NCBI GenBank assembly: GCA_019634925.1
Contig: JAHCAL010000001.1
Span: 1 to 64,000, forward strand
Source of the DNA: Pseudomonadales bacterium
GTDB lineage: Bacteria; Pseudomonadota; Gammaproteobacteria; Pseudomonadales; Azotimanducaceae
Reading direction: 5' to 3'
Length of the DNA stretch: 64,000 bases
The stretch's first letter is position 1, and each line of letters starts with the position of its first letter. A program made the translations under genes and the position numbers. Under the pieces are notes generated by a model. That model had not been told where the DNA came from. It saw nothing but the letters and a program-made list of their open reading frames with translations, and did not search any database. Shown in pieces: positions 1-9,642 of this stretch.

Positions 1-15
1 TCGTCAGACCCCGTG

Positions 16-3000
16 TCACGTCATGGCGATGCCCTCCCTTGACTGACGGTGCTTCAGGGCTCGACCGCGCAACAATCGGTAGGCCGCCGGAATGACCAGC
101 ATAGAGAGCAGCGGAGCGGTCACCATGCCGCCGATCATCGGGGCGGCGATGCGCTGCATGACCTCCGAGCCGGCACCGCTGCCGATGAACAAGGGAAATA
201 GCGCGGCGAGGATCACCGCAACGGTCATGGCCTTGGGACGCACGCGAAGCGCCGCACCTTCGCGGATCGCTGCGTCCAGCGTGGCAATCGTTTCCGGTTC
301 ACCTCGGGCCAGGCGCCGTTCCCAGGCCTGGCGCAGATACAGCAGCATGATCACGCCAAACTCGGCTGCGACACCGGCCAGCGCGATGAAGCCGATCAGG
401 GTGGCGATGGATACCGCATGACCCAATACCCATATCAGCCACAAGCCGCCGACCAAGGCCAGCGGCAAACTGAGCATGATGATGGCCGCTTCGTCAAAGC
501 GTCGGAACACCAGATAGATCAGCAGGAAGATGATGGCCAGCGTGGCGGGCACCACCCATTTCAGCCTTTCCAAGGCGCGCTCCAGATACTCGTACTGACC
601 CGACCAGGCAAGCCCGTAACCGGGCGGCAGGTCAACTTCCTGAGCCATGCGCTGCTGCAGGTCGGCAACCACGGAACCCAGGTCACGGCCGGCGACATCG
701 ACGAAGACGTAGCCCACCAGGCGGCCGTTCTCGCTCTTGAGCATGGGCGGTCCCGGACTCAGCGACAGGTCCGCGACCTGCCCCAAGGTCACTTGAGCAC
801 CGCCGGCGGCGACGATCGGCAACTGTGACAGGGCGGCCAGCGAATCGCGTTGCGCGCGCGGGTAGCGCACCACGATCGGGTAGCGCTCGCGGCCTTCGAT
901 GGTTTCGCCGATCGGATCGCCACCCACGACCGTCGATAGCAGGCGTTGCAGATCCGCCTGACTCAATCCATACCGGGCGGCGGCGGCCGGCCGAATGCCG
1001 ACATCGATGTAGCGGCCGCCGGTGATGCGTTCCGCCAGGGCCGAACTCACGCCCGGCACCGTCCTGGCGACGCGTTCGACTTCGTTGCTGATCTCCTCGA
1101 TGGCTTGCGTATCAGACCCGAAGACCTTGATCCCGATCGGACTTTTGATTCCGGTGGCAAGCATGTCGATACGGTTGCGGATCGGCGGCACCCACAGGTT
1201 GGTGAGCCCCGGTACGTTCACCGCCGCGTCGAGTTCCTCGCGCAGCTTGATCATCGTCATGCCAGGACGCCATTGATCGCGCGGTTTGAACGTGACCGTG
1301 GTCTCGAACATCTCCATCGGGGCGGGATCGGTCGCGGTATCAGCGCGGCCGGCCTTGCCGAAGACGTGCGCGACCTCGGGCACCGTCTTGATCATCCGGT
1401 TACTCTGCTGGAGCAATTCGGCGGCCTTGCCCGCCGACAGTCCGGGCAGAGCAGTCGGCATGTATAGAAGCGTGCCTTCGTCCAGCGGTGGCATGAACTC
1501 GCTGCCAAGGCGGGTTAACGGGATCAACGCCAGCATCAGCGTTACACCTGCCAGGACCAGGGTCAGGCGGGGGAAGCGCAACACCCGTTCCACTGCGGGC
1601 CGGTAGGTGGCGATCAGCGCACGGTTGAGCGGGTTCTCCGCCTCCGGTCGGATTCGTCCGCGGATCAGGTAGCCCATCAGTACCGGAATCAGCGTGATCG
1701 ACAAGCCAGCCGCTGCCGCCATCGCATAGGTCTTGGTGTAGGCCAACGGCGAGAACAATCGTCCCTCCTGCGCTTGCAACGCAAATACCGGTACGAACGA
1801 AAGGGTGATGATCAATAAGCTAACGAACAGCGCCGGACCGACTTCGATGGTGGATTCGGTTATCAACTTCCAACGCTCTTCAGCTTCGGGTCTGCGACCC
1901 TGAGCCTGCTGCCAATGTTCCAGATGCTTGTGTGCGTTTTCGATCATCACCACGGCGGCATCCACCATCGCGCCGATAGCAATCGCGATGCCGCCCAGCG
2001 ACAGCAAGTTGGCGCTGATGCCCTGGTAGCGCATGACGATAAAGGCCGCCAGCACGCCCAAGGGCAAGGTAATGACTGCCACCAGTGCCGAGCGCAGGTG
2101 CCAGAGAAACAAGGCACAGATCAGGGCGACGGCCACGAACTCCTGGCCCAGTTTGAGTGTGAGGTTGTGGACCGCCTCGCCGATGAGTTCGGAGCGGTCG
2201 TAGACCGGAACGATTTCGACACCGGCGGGCAGGCTGCCCTTCAACTGCTCCAAACGTGCCTTCACCGCATTGATCGCCGTCAACGCATCCTTGCCAGTAC
2301 GCAACACCACCACGCCGCCGGCGACTTCGCCTTCACCATCCAGCTCGGCGATGCCACGGCGAAAGGTCGGACCACGCTGCACTATGGCGACCTCGCCAAG
2401 TAGCACCGGCACACCATCCGTCATGATGGGAATCTGCTCAAACGCCGTCTGGCTGCGCAGATAGCCTTCGCTGCGCACCATCAACTCGGCCTCACCTTGT
2501 TCAATTACCGATCCGCCGGTGGCGCCATTCGCGGCACCGATCGCGTCGATCAATTGGGCAACGGTCAAGTTGCGCGCGGCCAGCGCCTGCGGATCGGGAA
2601 CGATCTGCCAAGCGCGGATCATGCCGCCAACGCTGGCGACCTCGGCAACGTCTGGGACGGTCTTGAGTTCGTAGCGCAGGAACCAGTCCTGCAATGCTCG
2701 CAACTGTCCTAGATCGTGTTGGCCGGTTCGATCGACCAAGGCGTACTGGTATATCCAACCCAGGCCAGTGGCGTCAGGCCCCAATGCCGGACTGACGCCT
2801 TCTGGCAGGCGATCGCGCACCTGGCTCAGGTACTCCAGCACCCGCGAACGCGCCCAGTACAAATCGGTGTCGTCGTCGAACAGCACGTAGACGAAAGAGT
2901 CGCCGAAGAACGAGAAACCGCGCACGGCTCGCACACCCGGCACCGACAACATGGTGGTTGCCAGTGGGTAGGTCACTTGGTCCTCGATAATGCGCGGGGT

Positions 3001-3168
3001 CCGGCCGCCCCATTCGGTGCGGATGATGACCTGGGTATCGGACAGGTCGGGCAGCGCGTCCAACGGCGTGTGCTGCACCGACCACAGTCCCGCAATCGCA
3101 AGCAACACCGCACCGATGAGCACAAGCGCCCGGTTGGCGACTGCGCCGCGAATGATCCGGGCGATCAT
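16..3168 (-). CDS. cusA: CusA-type heavy-metal efflux RND transporter
   Basis: Inner-membrane RND pump of 1050 residues, the usual CzcA/CusA length, driving Cu(I)/Ag(I) export with the CusB adaptor and CusC channel. It shows the N-terminal RND helix, periplasmic loops, and the TM4 proton-relay motif [16 protein letters not shown], which is the CusA form (CzcA-like pumps differ here). A second RND half with [11 protein letters not shown] lies near the C-terminus. Met-rich stretches such as [17 protein letters not shown] fit a copper/silver pump. The start overlaps the cusB stop by 4 bp, so the genes are translationally coupled. The metal preference is inferred from family motifs; cobalt/zinc/cadmium export is less likely. 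The gene ends 15 bp inside the window edge. Confidence 0.93.
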   Translation of the reverse strand: MIARIIRGAVANRALVLIGAVLLAIAGLWSVQHTPLDALPDLSDTQVIIRTEWGGRTPRIIEDQVTYPLATTMLSVPGVRAVRGFSFFGDSFVYVLFDDDTDLYWARSRVLEYLSQVRDRLPEGVSPALGPDATGLGWIYQYALVDRTGQHDLGQLRALQDWFLRYELKTVPDVAEVASVGGMIRAWQIVPDPQALAARNLTVAQLIDAIGAANGATGGSVIEQGEAELMVRSEGYLRSQTAFEQIPIMTDGVPVLLGEVAIVQRGPTFRRGIAELDGEGEVAGGVVVLRTGKDALTAINAVKARLEQLKGSLPAGVEIVPVYDRSELIGEAVHNLTLKLGQEFVAVALICALFLWHLRSALVAVITLPLGVLAAFIVMRYQGISANLLSLGGIAIAIGAMVDAAVVMIENAHKHLEHWQQAQGRRPEAEERWKLITESTIEVGPALFVSLLIITLSFVPVFALQAQEGRLFSPLAYTKTYAMAAAAGLSITLIPVLMGYLIRGRIRPEAENPLNRALIATYRPAVERVLRFPRLTLVLAGVTLMLALIPLTRLGSEFMPPLDEGTLLYMPTALPGLSAGKAAELLQQSNRMIKTVPEVAHVFGKAGRADTATDPAPMEMFETTVTFKPRDQWRPGMTMIKLREELDAAVNVPGLTNLWVPPIRNRIDMLATGIKSPIGIKVFGSDTQAIEEISNEVERVARTVPGVSSALAERITGGRYIDVGIRPAAAARYGLSQADLQRLLSTVVGGDPIGETIEGRERYPIVVRYPRAQRDSLAALSQLPIVAAGGAQVTLGQVADLSLSPGPPMLKSENGRLVGYVFVDVAGRDLGSVVADLQQRMAQEVDLPPGYGLAWSGQYEYLERALERLKWVVPATLAIIFLLIYLVFRRFDEAAIIMLSLPLALVGGLWLIWVLGHAVSIATLIGFIALAGVAAEFGVIMLLYLRQAWERRLARGEPETIATLDAAIREGAALRVRPKAMTVAVILAALFPLFIGSGAGSEVMQRIAAPMIGGMVTAPLLSMLVIPAAYRLLRGRALKHRQSREGIAMT

Positions 3169-4430
3169 GGCCGGTTCTCCGTCGCATCGGGCGGGGCGGA
3201 TGCGGCGGGCGTTGGAGTCCCCAACCGCTGCAATGCACCCGACAGGCTGGCTTCCGAATCAATCAGGAACTGGCCTGACGTGACAATGTGCTCACCACCC
3301 TGGAGACCTTCCAGGATTTCAATACGGCCACCGCCGCTACGGCCGGTCCGCACGCGCAGCGGCTCGAAGCCGCCGTCGGAACGCATCACGATCACCCGGC
3401 TGTCGCTGCCTGTCGCGATAAGCGCGTCGGCCGGTATCAGCGGCACCTGCTCACCCCCGGCGGATTGCAAGGTCAGTTCGGCGAACATGCCGGGCACCAG
3501 TCGCCCGTCCGGGTTGTGCAGCACGATGCGAGCCCATTGAGTGCGACTGGTGGGATCGATCTGCGGCAGTAGAGTTTCGACTTCCGCCGCGAAGCGCCGT
3601 CCAGGCACGGCGCTGACGATAGCCTCGACCTTCGTCCCCGGACCGATGCCGCCAACGCTTGCCTGTGGGATCGCCGCTTCCAGCCACACCGTGGCCGTGC
3701 CGTTGACGCGAAACAGCGGCATGTCAGCCGTAACGGCCTGACCTTCGCGCACCAGCACTTCTCTGACGACACCATCGCTCGGTGCAAGCAGCACCACACT
3801 GCCATCGGGGTCCAAGCGGGTGTCGGACAACCCCAGCAGTCGCAGTCGCTGCATTGCAGCCGTGTGCAGGCTTTTTGCCGCCGCCGAGTCCGCCTCTTCC
3901 AGCGTCTGTGCCTCGGCGATCGCGCTACTCCAGGCCGGGGCCAGTACGGTCGCAAGCGGTTGGCCGCGACGCACGGATTCGAAAGGCGCCTTGACGTGTA
4001 GCTGGGTGATGATCGCATCAACGCGCGCACTGACCACCGACTCCTGTCGTAGATCCCATGTCAGAGTGGCCGTTGCGCGAAGGGGGTCTGTCAGTTGGCC
4101 AACTTCGACTACAGCGGTGCGGATACCGACGTTCTGCTGTACGCTCGGATCAATGCGCACGCCCGCAGTCGCAGCCTGGTCGGCATACCTCGGCACCAGT
4201 TGCATGTCCATGAATGGCGACTTGCCTGGCTGGTCGAAGTGCTGGTCCGGCACCATCGGGTCGTACCAGTACAGCACTTGGCGCTCCTGTGGCGTGGACA
4301 CGGCGGGTTGCGACACTTCTGCGTGGGTATCGGCATGTCGTTGCCCCCACCAGTAGCCGCCGCCGATGCCGATGATCAACAGCCCCAGAGCCGAGGCAAC
4401 GAGTCCAGCCCGGATCATGATGCGATTCAT
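3165..4430 (-). CDS. cusB: CusB-type periplasmic adaptor of copper/silver efflux
   Basis: Membrane-fusion protein of 421 residues linking the RND pump to the outer-membrane channel. An N-terminal membrane anchor (about residues 9-28) is followed by a heavy-metal-binding segment at about 53-83 with [13 protein letters not shown] and [10 protein letters not shown], the Met-containing module seen in CusB proteins. The usual barrel-sandwich hybrid, alpha-hairpin and beta-barrel regions follow ([25 protein letters not shown]). It overlaps cusA and cusC by 4 bp on either side, so the three form one operon. No CusF chaperone gene and no CusRS two-component regulator is seen in the window. Confidence 0.92.
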   Translation of the reverse strand: MNRIMIRAGLVASALGLLIIGIGGGYWWGQRHADTHAEVSQPAVSTPQERQVLYWYDPMVPDQHFDQPGKSPFMDMQLVPRYADQAATAGVRIDPSVQQNVGIRTAVVEVGQLTDPLRATATLTWDLRQESVVSARVDAIITQLHVKAPFESVRRGQPLATVLAPAWSSAIAEAQTLEEADSAAAKSLHTAAMQRLRLLGLSDTRLDPDGSVVLLAPSDGVVREVLVREGQAVTADMPLFRVNGTATVWLEAAIPQASVGGIGPGTKVEAIVSAVPGRRFAAEVETLLPQIDPTSRTQWARIVLHNPDGRLVPGMFAELTLQSAGGEQVPLIPADALIATGSDSRVIVMRSDGGFEPLRVRTGRSGGGRIEILEGLQGGEHIVTSGQFLIDSEASLSGALQRLGTPTPAASAPPDATENRP

Positions 4431-5725
4431 GGCATGGTCTCCGTGACGGGCAGCAGGTAGGCAAGCCAGGCCCAGGTCCGACCAAGTTCGGCGATGTGAC
4501 GGGTATGCTCAATATGGAGTTCTATCTCGTCACGGCGTGCATCGAGCCAGGGTTGCAGCGCACCGCCACCGCCGTAGCCCGCGATAGCCGCCTGCGTCCT
4601 GTCGTGAGCCAGCGGCAGGAGTTCCTGTTCCTTGCGCGCGACCTGGCGTTTGAGTCCGTTCCATTCGGCCAGGGCGCGATGCACAGCCTCGACCTGCATG
4701 CGGCGAGCCTCTTCATGGGAAGCGGCCACGGCATCCCGTTCGGCACGGCGCGCTGCGATGCCACGGTCTTGCCGGTTGGCTGCGAACAACGGCAAGTCCA
4801 CAGAGATTTCCAGCATCAGCAGATCGCTGCGTGATCTGTCGCGCTGTCCGTAAGATGCGGCAAGGCGCCAGTCTGGACGTTTCTCCGCTGCGGCCAGCGC
4901 CAACTCGGCTTCGGCGACCGCCTCGCGCGAACGCCAGGGCAGCAACGGTCCCTGGCGATCGACCAATGCCAGCAGCGTAACGGCATCGACGGGCAGCGTC
5001 GCCAGGTCCGGTGGCGCGCCGACCGTACCGACCTCCATCGGATCGGCCCCTAACCAACGAGCGAGCGTGCCACGAGCCGCTTCCACCTCGGCACGTGCTG
5101 CGTCGATGCGATTCTCCAGATCGAGCCCGGCAGCTTGCACGGCCAGAGCTTCGGCAGCGGTGCCAACGCCGCTGGCCAGACGGGCCTCGGCCAGCCGGAT
5201 GGCCAGTGCCGACTGCTCTCGCTGGGACGTCAGCACCTCTTGCTCACGCTCAGCGGCCCACAGGGCAATCCAAGCGCCTGCGGCGACTTGGCGCACCGCC
5301 AGTTGCTCGGCGGTGGACAGCGCCTCGGCTTGCTCGATACCGCGATCCGCCATGGCTTGGCGAGCTTGTCGCTTGGCGCGCGCCGGAAATTCCTGCATCA
5401 GGCCGATTCGCTTCATAGTCATGTCCTCAGCGCGCCAATCGAAGGCTTGGGCGCCGGTGACCGGCCAGTTGTCGAGGCCGAAAGTCAGCCTGGGATCGGG
5501 CAGCGCGGCTGCGCGAACGGCTTCTTCACGCGCGGCCTGCGTTTGCGATTGCCGTGCATTGAGCATGGGAGCACGCTCGACAGCCAACCGCAGCGTCTCG
5601 TCAAACGACGCCCCCGACGGGGCTGCTTCAGTAATGGAGGCAAAGGACGAGAGGGCGAGTAGTGCCGCCCAATAGCGAAAGTTGCACCAGTAGGTCGAAT
5701 GGAGCAACGGAAACAAAATGGACAT
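4427..5725 (-). CDS. cusC: CusC/TolC-family outer-membrane efflux channel
   Basis: Outer-membrane factor of the cus operon, 432 residues, with the repeated long helices of the TolC family (for example LALAAAEKRPDWRLAASYGQ and the mirrored first half LRLAVERAPMLNARQSQTQAA). The start is set at the ATG with GGAGG four bases upstream (5730-5734). An upstream in-frame codon at 5767 would add 14 residues without an obvious ribosome site. The N-terminus holds a hydrophobic export signal. No lipobox is obvious, unlike E. coli CusC, so it may be a CzcC-like variant. It is first of the three efflux genes and overlaps cusB by 4 bp. Confidence 0.87.
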   Translation of the reverse strand: MSILFPLLHSTYWCNFRYWAALLALSSFASITEAAPSGASFDETLRLAVERAPMLNARQSQTQAAREEAVRAAALPDPRLTFGLDNWPVTGAQAFDWRAEDMTMKRIGLMQEFPARAKRQARQAMADRGIEQAEALSTAEQLAVRQVAAGAWIALWAAEREQEVLTSQREQSALAIRLAEARLASGVGTAAEALAVQAAGLDLENRIDAARAEVEAARGTLARWLGADPMEVGTVGAPPDLATLPVDAVTLLALVDRQGPLLPWRSREAVAEAELALAAAEKRPDWRLAASYGQRDRSRSDLLMLEISVDLPLFAANRQDRGIAARRAERDAVAASHEEARRMQVEAVHRALAEWNGLKRQVARKEQELLPLAHDRTQAAIAGYGGGGALQPWLDARRDEIELHIEHTRHIAELGRTWAWLAYLLPVTETMP

Positions 5726-5793
5726 AAGACCTCCGAACACGCAGAAACGAATGCGCTGCCGTTGCACGGCAGCAGTTGCGGCGCGGTCAGGGT

Positions 5794-6183
5794 CTAGATT
5801 TGCAGGCTACAGAAGCGCTCTCTAAGCGGTGGGTCGCAACAGGACCTTGGCACGTTCTCGTAGTGCTGCTCCGTTACGAGCGGCAGCAAGGCCGCCACGA
5901 AATCGCAGTGTGATGGTGGCAACGCCGGCGGCACTTGGGCGATTCGCAGATCCGGGGTTGTCGAATAATCCGGATGACAATGCTTATCGCAGAGTACCGC
6001 TGCCTGCGGGTCCGGCTTTGCCATGCCCTCGCAATCGGTCAGTGCGGCTTGTGAGGAATCCGGCATCTCAGTGTCCGGACACACATACGCAGCCAATGCG
6101 ATTTGCTGGAACAGCAACGCTACGAGAGTCAAGCAAACGAATCGAACGCGCCGACGACGCTGACGGAACAGGGCGAGCCTCAT
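5794..6183 (-). CDS. small exported Cys/His-rich protein upstream of cusCBA
   Basis: A 129-residue protein with an Arg-rich start, a hydrophobic signal helix (about 14-31) ending in an ALA-type cleavage site, and a mature part with eight cysteines, including CPDTEMP, CDKHCHPDY, SHCDF and SCCDPP. Such composition suits periplasmic metal binding, but no named domain is recognised. It reads in the same direction as cusCBA, 68 bp upstream of the cusC start, and is probably the first gene of that operon. A role in copper capture or delivery is inferred from its position and composition only. Confidence 0.72.
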   Translation of the reverse strand: MRLALFRQRRRRVRFVCLTLVALLFQQIALAAYVCPDTEMPDSSQAALTDCEGMAKPDPQAAVLCDKHCHPDYSTTPDLRIAQVPPALPPSHCDFVAALLPLVTEQHYENVPRSCCDPPLRERFCSLQI

Positions 6184-6208
6184 AGGCTGACCCTACATTG
6201 GCCAGCGT

Positions 6209-6249
6209 CCATACCCTGACACCAGAGACCAGGGCCAGATTGGGTATGG
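6209..6249. promoter_or_regulatory. candidate operator upstream of the copper operon
   Basis: Perfect 8-bp inverted repeat CCATACCC (6209-6216) and GGGTATGG (6242-6249) separated by 25 bp, centred about 46 bp upstream of the start of the leftward small Cys-rich gene. It lies where a regulator of the cus operon would bind. No regulator gene lies next to it, and the match to known CueR, CusR or CopR boxes is not convincing. Apart from this, positions 6250-6519 contain no gene I can support. Confidence 0.4.
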
Positions 6250-6519
6250 ATTAACTTTAAGAGTATCAGCCGCATATGAAAGCATGGTACTACGAGCATC
6301 CTTCATAAGCCAAGTGCTCTAGCGCAATGGAGGGTGGAAAGTCAAGGCGTCGATCCCTGCCTGGCCATAAAGTCATGTAGCACAGCTCTATTTGCTCGTT
6401 GATGTGGCTCCTCGGCTGGCTCGTGTTCCCATTCCCCACACTGATGAGGGAACGAAATGGGAAGACCGTCAGAGCCTATTGATGCTCGCCGGCCCTATGT
6501 GAGGGTGTCAGTGTGCAGC

Positions 6520-6622
6520 CATGTTCCGCTGATCCGTCAGCGACATGCCCAGGTAGTCGCGACCTTCAAGACTACGGCGCGATCCATCGCGCTGGTTGTT
6601 TTCCTACTCGACGCTTTGCGTC
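6520..6622 (+). ncRNA. radC-motif-like structured leader RNA, copy 1
   Basis: First of four related leaders. Stems: CATGT 6520-6524 with ACATG 6543-6547 enclosing CGCTGA/TCAGCG; GTAGTC 6553-6558 with GACTAC 6570-6575; GCGCGA 6577-6582 with TCGCGC 6587-6592; GACGC 6610-6614 with GCGTC 6618-6622. Relative to the other copies, the second and third stems differ on both sides in compensating fashion, which is direct evidence of selection on RNA pairing. A further long hairpin (6638-6645 with 6668-6675) precedes the ribosome site AAGGAG of the next gene. Identity with the Rfam radC motif is recalled, not computed. Confidence 0.72.
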
Positions 6623-6695
6623 TTTTTCATCAACCTTCAAGGGACATACCTCCCTTGCCGGGTGGAAGTCCCTTGGTTTCCACAAGGAGTCTTCC

Positions 6696-7493
6696 ATGGA
6701 CACACAAGCCATTCGCGCACAGATGCCGACGCTGGTCTGCGGTCATGTGCCACGCAACATCCGCACGTTCAAGTTCAACATCTTCGACGGGCAGCCCAAG
6801 GTTTCGACGCTGGGCTTCCACATCGATCCCAGGCCGTTCGAGGGCAAGGTGATCGCCACGACCGCGGAGGCCATCGTCGTCAAGACGGGCCGCGCGGAGT
6901 TCGCGGTACTCGACCGGACGCTCGTGACCGACGTGCCCGACGAAGGCGCCAAAGTCGAAGTCCAGCCGTATGCCCGACGCCGTTTCGACGGTCAACGTGC
7001 AGACACCCCCGAGGAGCAGACCGAGTTCACCGCCGACGGCAAGCCCTACACGGTGAGGCGGCTCATACTCGGCTCCGCACCGGCGAAGCTGCCGATTCTG
7101 CAACCCCGTTGTCCCGAGCTGCAGGAACTCATCCAGCAACTGGAGCAGTTGCCCGCCCCCGATGGCTTCCGGCGCATCACCCACCTGCTGGTGGATGCCG
7201 GCGCACGGGACTTCACCTGGGTCGATCCGCTGCCCAGCGACATCATCGAGACGCCGCCGGCAATCAGCTTCACTGTCGCCACGGCGAAGTTCCAGGGCCG
7301 CGTCACCTTGCTCTACGAGCGCGGCGACGACCTGTACGCGGTGGAACTGCATCGAGACGGCGAGCTGGTCGAACGAATCGATGAGGTGTTCTTCGATTCG
7401 CTCGGGGAAACGCTGGAACGACTGATCGACGACGGAAGCTGGCGTCGCATCCGCGTGCAGTGCCTATCCGGTCGCAAGCCTGTCCGGCACTGA
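6696..7493 (+). CDS. ICE-conserved protein of unknown function, 265 aa
   Basis: Soluble acidic protein with no signal or membrane segment and no domain I recognise. The N-terminal part is beta-rich (FKFNIFDGQPKVSTLGFHIDPRPFEGKVIAT). The C-terminal half looks alpha/beta (VELHRDGELVERIDEVFFDSLGETLERLIDD). The start is the ATG preceded by AAGGAG at 6684-6689; upstream in-frame codons would run back through the structured leader. It is the first gene of the 6.7-16.2 kb accessory module and is followed by an intrinsic terminator. A DNA-related role would fit the radC-type leader but is inference. Confidence 0.8.
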   Translation: MDTQAIRAQMPTLVCGHVPRNIRTFKFNIFDGQPKVSTLGFHIDPRPFEGKVIATTAEAIVVKTGRAEFAVLDRTLVTDVPDEGAKVEVQPYARRRFDGQRADTPEEQTEFTADGKPYTVRRLILGSAPAKLPILQPRCPELQELIQQLEQLPAPDGFRRITHLLVDAGARDFTWVDPLPSDIIETPPAISFTVATAKFQGRVTLLYERGDDLYAVELHRDGELVERIDEVFFDSLGETLERLIDDGSWRRIRVQCLSGRKPVRH

Positions 7494-7515
7494 CCCCAAC
7501 CTCGATCCCAACGTC

Positions 7516-7546
7516 GCTTCCCGCCCTCGCGGCGGGAAGCCTTTTC
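7516..7546 (+). terminator. intrinsic terminator
   Basis: Perfect 10-bp stem GCTTCCCGCC / GGCGGGAAGC with a CTCGC loop followed by CCTTTTC, 23 bp after the preceding stop codon. Confidence 0.8.
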
Positions 7547-7571
7547 TTCCCCCATACCGGAGATCACATCC

Positions 7572-7937
7572 ATGTCTGTTCTATTCAAAGGCACTGAACT
7601 GCGGCCCGTGCTCGCCGAAGCGGTGGCCAATCAATGCCGCGTCATCCTGGTCAAGGACCAGGGCGTGTACTTCCTGGCCGAACGCGGCGAGCGCCGGCCC
7701 GATGGTCGCCAGAAGCTGATCGCCTACGCCGTCGGCTGCAACCCCGATGTCGATCCGTTCGACGACTGGTGGGAGCTGGTACGCATCGAGTTTGGCGGCG
7801 ATGATTTCGGGGAGTACCTCGATCCGCAGGAAGGCGTGTTCGCCCGCATCCTGCACAGCGAGGACGATCTCGGCGTGTCCGCTACCGCGACCCATCTGTC
7901 ACTACAGGCCGTGGCCCCCACAACGGCCAATCGCTGA
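7572..7937 (+). CDS. DUF3085-like small protein
   Basis: A 121-residue soluble protein starting MSVLFKGTELRPVLAEAVANQ, with a central conserved-looking segment GCNPDVDPFDDWWELVRIEFGGDDFGEYL. The N-terminal pattern resembles the DUF3085 proteins common on plasmids and ICEs; this is from memory and not certain. The function is unknown. The start is supported by a purine-rich site (CCGGAGA) at 7558-7564. It is a single-gene unit, with terminator hairpins both before and after it. Confidence 0.72.
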   Translation: MSVLFKGTELRPVLAEAVANQCRVILVKDQGVYFLAERGERRPDGRQKLIAYAVGCNPDVDPFDDWWELVRIEFGGDDFGEYLDPQEGVFARILHSEDDLGVSATATHLSLQAVAPTTANR

Positions 7938-7956
7938 CCAACCCGCTTGTCTCTAC

Positions 7957-7979
7957 CCAGCCCTCCCTGTGAGGGCTTT
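7957..7979 (+). terminator. intrinsic terminator
   Basis: Stem AGCCCTC / GAGGGCT with a 5-nt loop, followed by five T residues, 19 bp after the preceding gene. Confidence 0.8.
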
Positions 7980-8081
7980 TTCTTGTCCGCGTTTCGGCCA
8001 CAGATGCCGAGCCAACAATGCGGGACCCGACGATTACTGATACATCCTCGCCCTTCGGGCATACGGGGGGCAGGCTGCGGT

Positions 8082-8214
8082 CATGTTCCGCTGATCCGTC
8101 AGCGACATGCCCAGGTAGCCACGATCTTCAAGGCTACGGCGCGGTTCCGACCGCGTTGATCACACCAGTTCGCACCGGCATCCACGCGCGAACGGCCATC
8201 GGTTCCTCGATGGC
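8082..8214 (+). ncRNA. radC-motif-like structured leader RNA, copy 2
   Basis: Stems: CATGT 8082-8086 with ACATG 8105-8109 enclosing CGCTGA/TCAGCG; GTAGCC 8115-8120 with GGCTAC 8132-8137; CGCGGT 8140-8145 with ACCGCG 8150-8155 around a TCCG loop; GTTCGC 8168-8173 with GCGAAC 8188-8193; GCCATCG 8195-8201 with CGATGGC 8208-8214. A further long hairpin around 8245-8286 lies directly before the ribosome site of the DUF3577 gene. The 374-bp stretch 7938-8311 holds only the terminator, this RNA and the leader hairpin. Confidence 0.75.
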
Positions 8215-8311
8215 GATGCCATGCAGTTGTTCCGTCAACCCACGCGGGGGTTCCACACCTCCCGCAGGGGTCAGGTGTGTCTCCGCATCTTTCTTCTACA
8301 GGAGATTCACC

Positions 8312-8839
8312 ATGACCACTTCATCCGAAAAGTCCTACTTCGACCTGCACATCACCGGCCTCGGGTATCTCAATCGCATCCGCGAAGTGAAGCCCAAGAA
8401 AGGCGATGCCTTCCTGGCCTGCGATATCGCAGCGCTCAATGGTCCCAGCGACAAGCCGGAGTACCGCCGCTTCGACGTGCGCGTATCCGGCAGCGAAGCG
8501 CAGCACCTGATCCGCCGTTGCGTCCCCGCCGTCGAGGCCGAACGCAAAGTGCTGATCGGCTTTCGTCTGGGCGATCTGTGGACCGACATCTTCACCTACA
8601 GCAAGGGGAAGCGTGTCGGCGAACAGGGCGTCAGCCTGAAGGCCCGCCTGCTCTTCGTGAGCTGGATCAAGGTCGATGGTCAGCTCGTCTACAAGGCCGA
8701 ACCCAAGGCCTCCGAGGAAACGGCTCGCAACGAAGCGCCCAGCGTTTCGAGCGAACCCACTGCCCAGGATGCACCTGCGTCCGAGGTGGTTTCCGACGAC
8801 GAAGCAGCCGAAGTACCGGCGTTGGCCGAGTCGTTCTGA
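8312..8839 (+). CDS. STY4534/DUF3577-family ICE replication-associated protein
   Basis: A 175-residue protein with the DUF3577 signature SYFDLHITGLGYLNRIREVKPKKGDAFLACDIAALNGPSD, followed by an OB-fold-like beta region and an acidic, Ala/Pro/Ser-rich tail (about 135-175) like the C-terminal tail of single-strand DNA-binding proteins. The family is annotated as an ICE replication protein (STY4534); a single-strand-binding role is an inference from tail and size. The start is the ATG with AGGAG at 8300-8304. It is carried behind the second radC-type leader and ends at a GC-rich hairpin. Confidence 0.85.
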   Translation: MTTSSEKSYFDLHITGLGYLNRIREVKPKKGDAFLACDIAALNGPSDKPEYRRFDVRVSGSEAQHLIRRCVPAVEAERKVLIGFRLGDLWTDIFTYSKGKRVGEQGVSLKARLLFVSWIKVDGQLVYKAEPKASEETARNEAPSVSSEPTAQDAPASEVVSDDEAAEVPALAESF

Positions 8840-8844
8840 ACCCA

Positions 8845-8868
8845 CAAGGCCCCCTCGCCGGGGCCTTG
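8845..8868 (+). terminator. GC-rich hairpin, probable terminator
   Basis: Perfect 9-bp stem CAAGGCCCC / GGGGCCTTG with a 6-nt loop directly after the stop codon; the following T-rich stretch is weak (CTTCCTTT). Confidence 0.6.
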
Positions 8869-8940
8869 CTTCCTTTCCATCCAACGAGCCGCCGGCCTTT
8901 CCAGTCGGCGTCTCGTAACCTCATCGTAAGGAGCTGACCC

Positions 8941-9552
8941 ATGATCACTCTTCCCGGCCAATTGGCCATCAAGACCATCCACGGCAGAAACGGCGACTTC
9001 AACGTCGGCCGCCTCGCCACCTCCATCGGCGAGTTCGTCATCAAGAACGCCGAGCTGGACCAGTACCGCGAAGGCAAGTACGAGGGCGATTTCGTCATCA
9101 CCGAGATTCGTCCTTCGACGTACAACACCAGCGGCCGCATGGTCATCGAGATCCGCGCGCACCTGGGCGGAATGACCTTATCGAACATCGACCACCTCAG
9201 CCGCGATGAAGCCAACCGGCTGAGTCCGCAGGAAGTCGATCCGATCGACGAGGAAGCGCAGACGCCTGTCCCGTCCACTTCGGCACCTGCCGAAGCGAAG
9301 GCGGCAACGTCCAGCGATCCCCTGGTCGATACCACGCCGTTCGGTGCCGACGTTCCCGCCAAGCCGGCTTCCAAGCCGGTGACACAGGACGACGACACCA
9401 CGCTGTTCGGCGCTCTCTGGCCGCTGGGCGAGATCGTCAAGCTCGATGCCACCGTCGATCGCCGCCTGTTGCGTCAGCAACGGGACCGTCTCGGTGCCTT
9501 GGGCTACGAGTTCGCGCCGCTGTCCCAGGACTGGCATATCGCCTCCGCCTGA
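8941..9552 (+). CDS. DUF3275-family ICE protein
   Basis: A 203-residue protein beginning MITLPGQLAIKTIHGRNGDFNVGRLATSIGEFVIKNAELDQ, the characteristic DUF3275 N-terminus. A low-complexity Pro/Ala/Asp linker (about 97-145) separates it from a conserved-looking C-terminal module (LFGALWPLGEIVKLDATVDRRLLRQQRDRLGALGYEF). The function is unknown, and the family is almost confined to ICEs of this class. The start has AAGGAG at 8929-8934. A small GTCGC/GCGAC hairpin follows the stop. Confidence 0.85.
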   Translation: MITLPGQLAIKTIHGRNGDFNVGRLATSIGEFVIKNAELDQYREGKYEGDFVITEIRPSTYNTSGRMVIEIRAHLGGMTLSNIDHLSRDEANRLSPQEVDPIDEEAQTPVPSTSAPAEAKAATSSDPLVDTTPFGADVPAKPASKPVTQDDDTTLFGALWPLGEIVKLDATVDRRLLRQQRDRLGALGYEFAPLSQDWHIASA

Positions 9553-9587
9553 TCCCTCCGTCGCTTCCCGCGACGTTCCAACCACCC

Positions 9588-9627
9588 GCCGGGGTACTTC
9601 CCCGTAGGGGAGTGCTCCGGCTTTTTT
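9588..9627 (+). promoter_or_regulatory. leader hairpin with U-tract just before a start codon
   Basis: Outer stem GCCGGGG 9588-9594 with CTCCGGC 9615-9621, inner stem ACTTCCCC 9596-9603 with GGGGAGT 9607-9613, then six T residues. AGGAG follows four bases later and the start codon is at 9643. It has the form of an intrinsic terminator but sits against the ribosome site, so it could act as an attenuator of the next gene, or simply end the previous transcript. Confidence 0.6.
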
Positions 9628-9642
9628 CACAGGAGAACTCCC

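Noticed and set aside
6250..6519. Possible left end of the ICE between the cus operon and the accessory module
   Set aside because: The missing body of trpG should lie at the left junction and is not found anywhere between 1 and 6520; usual terminal genes (parA, parB, ssb, topB) are also absent, so the end is further left.
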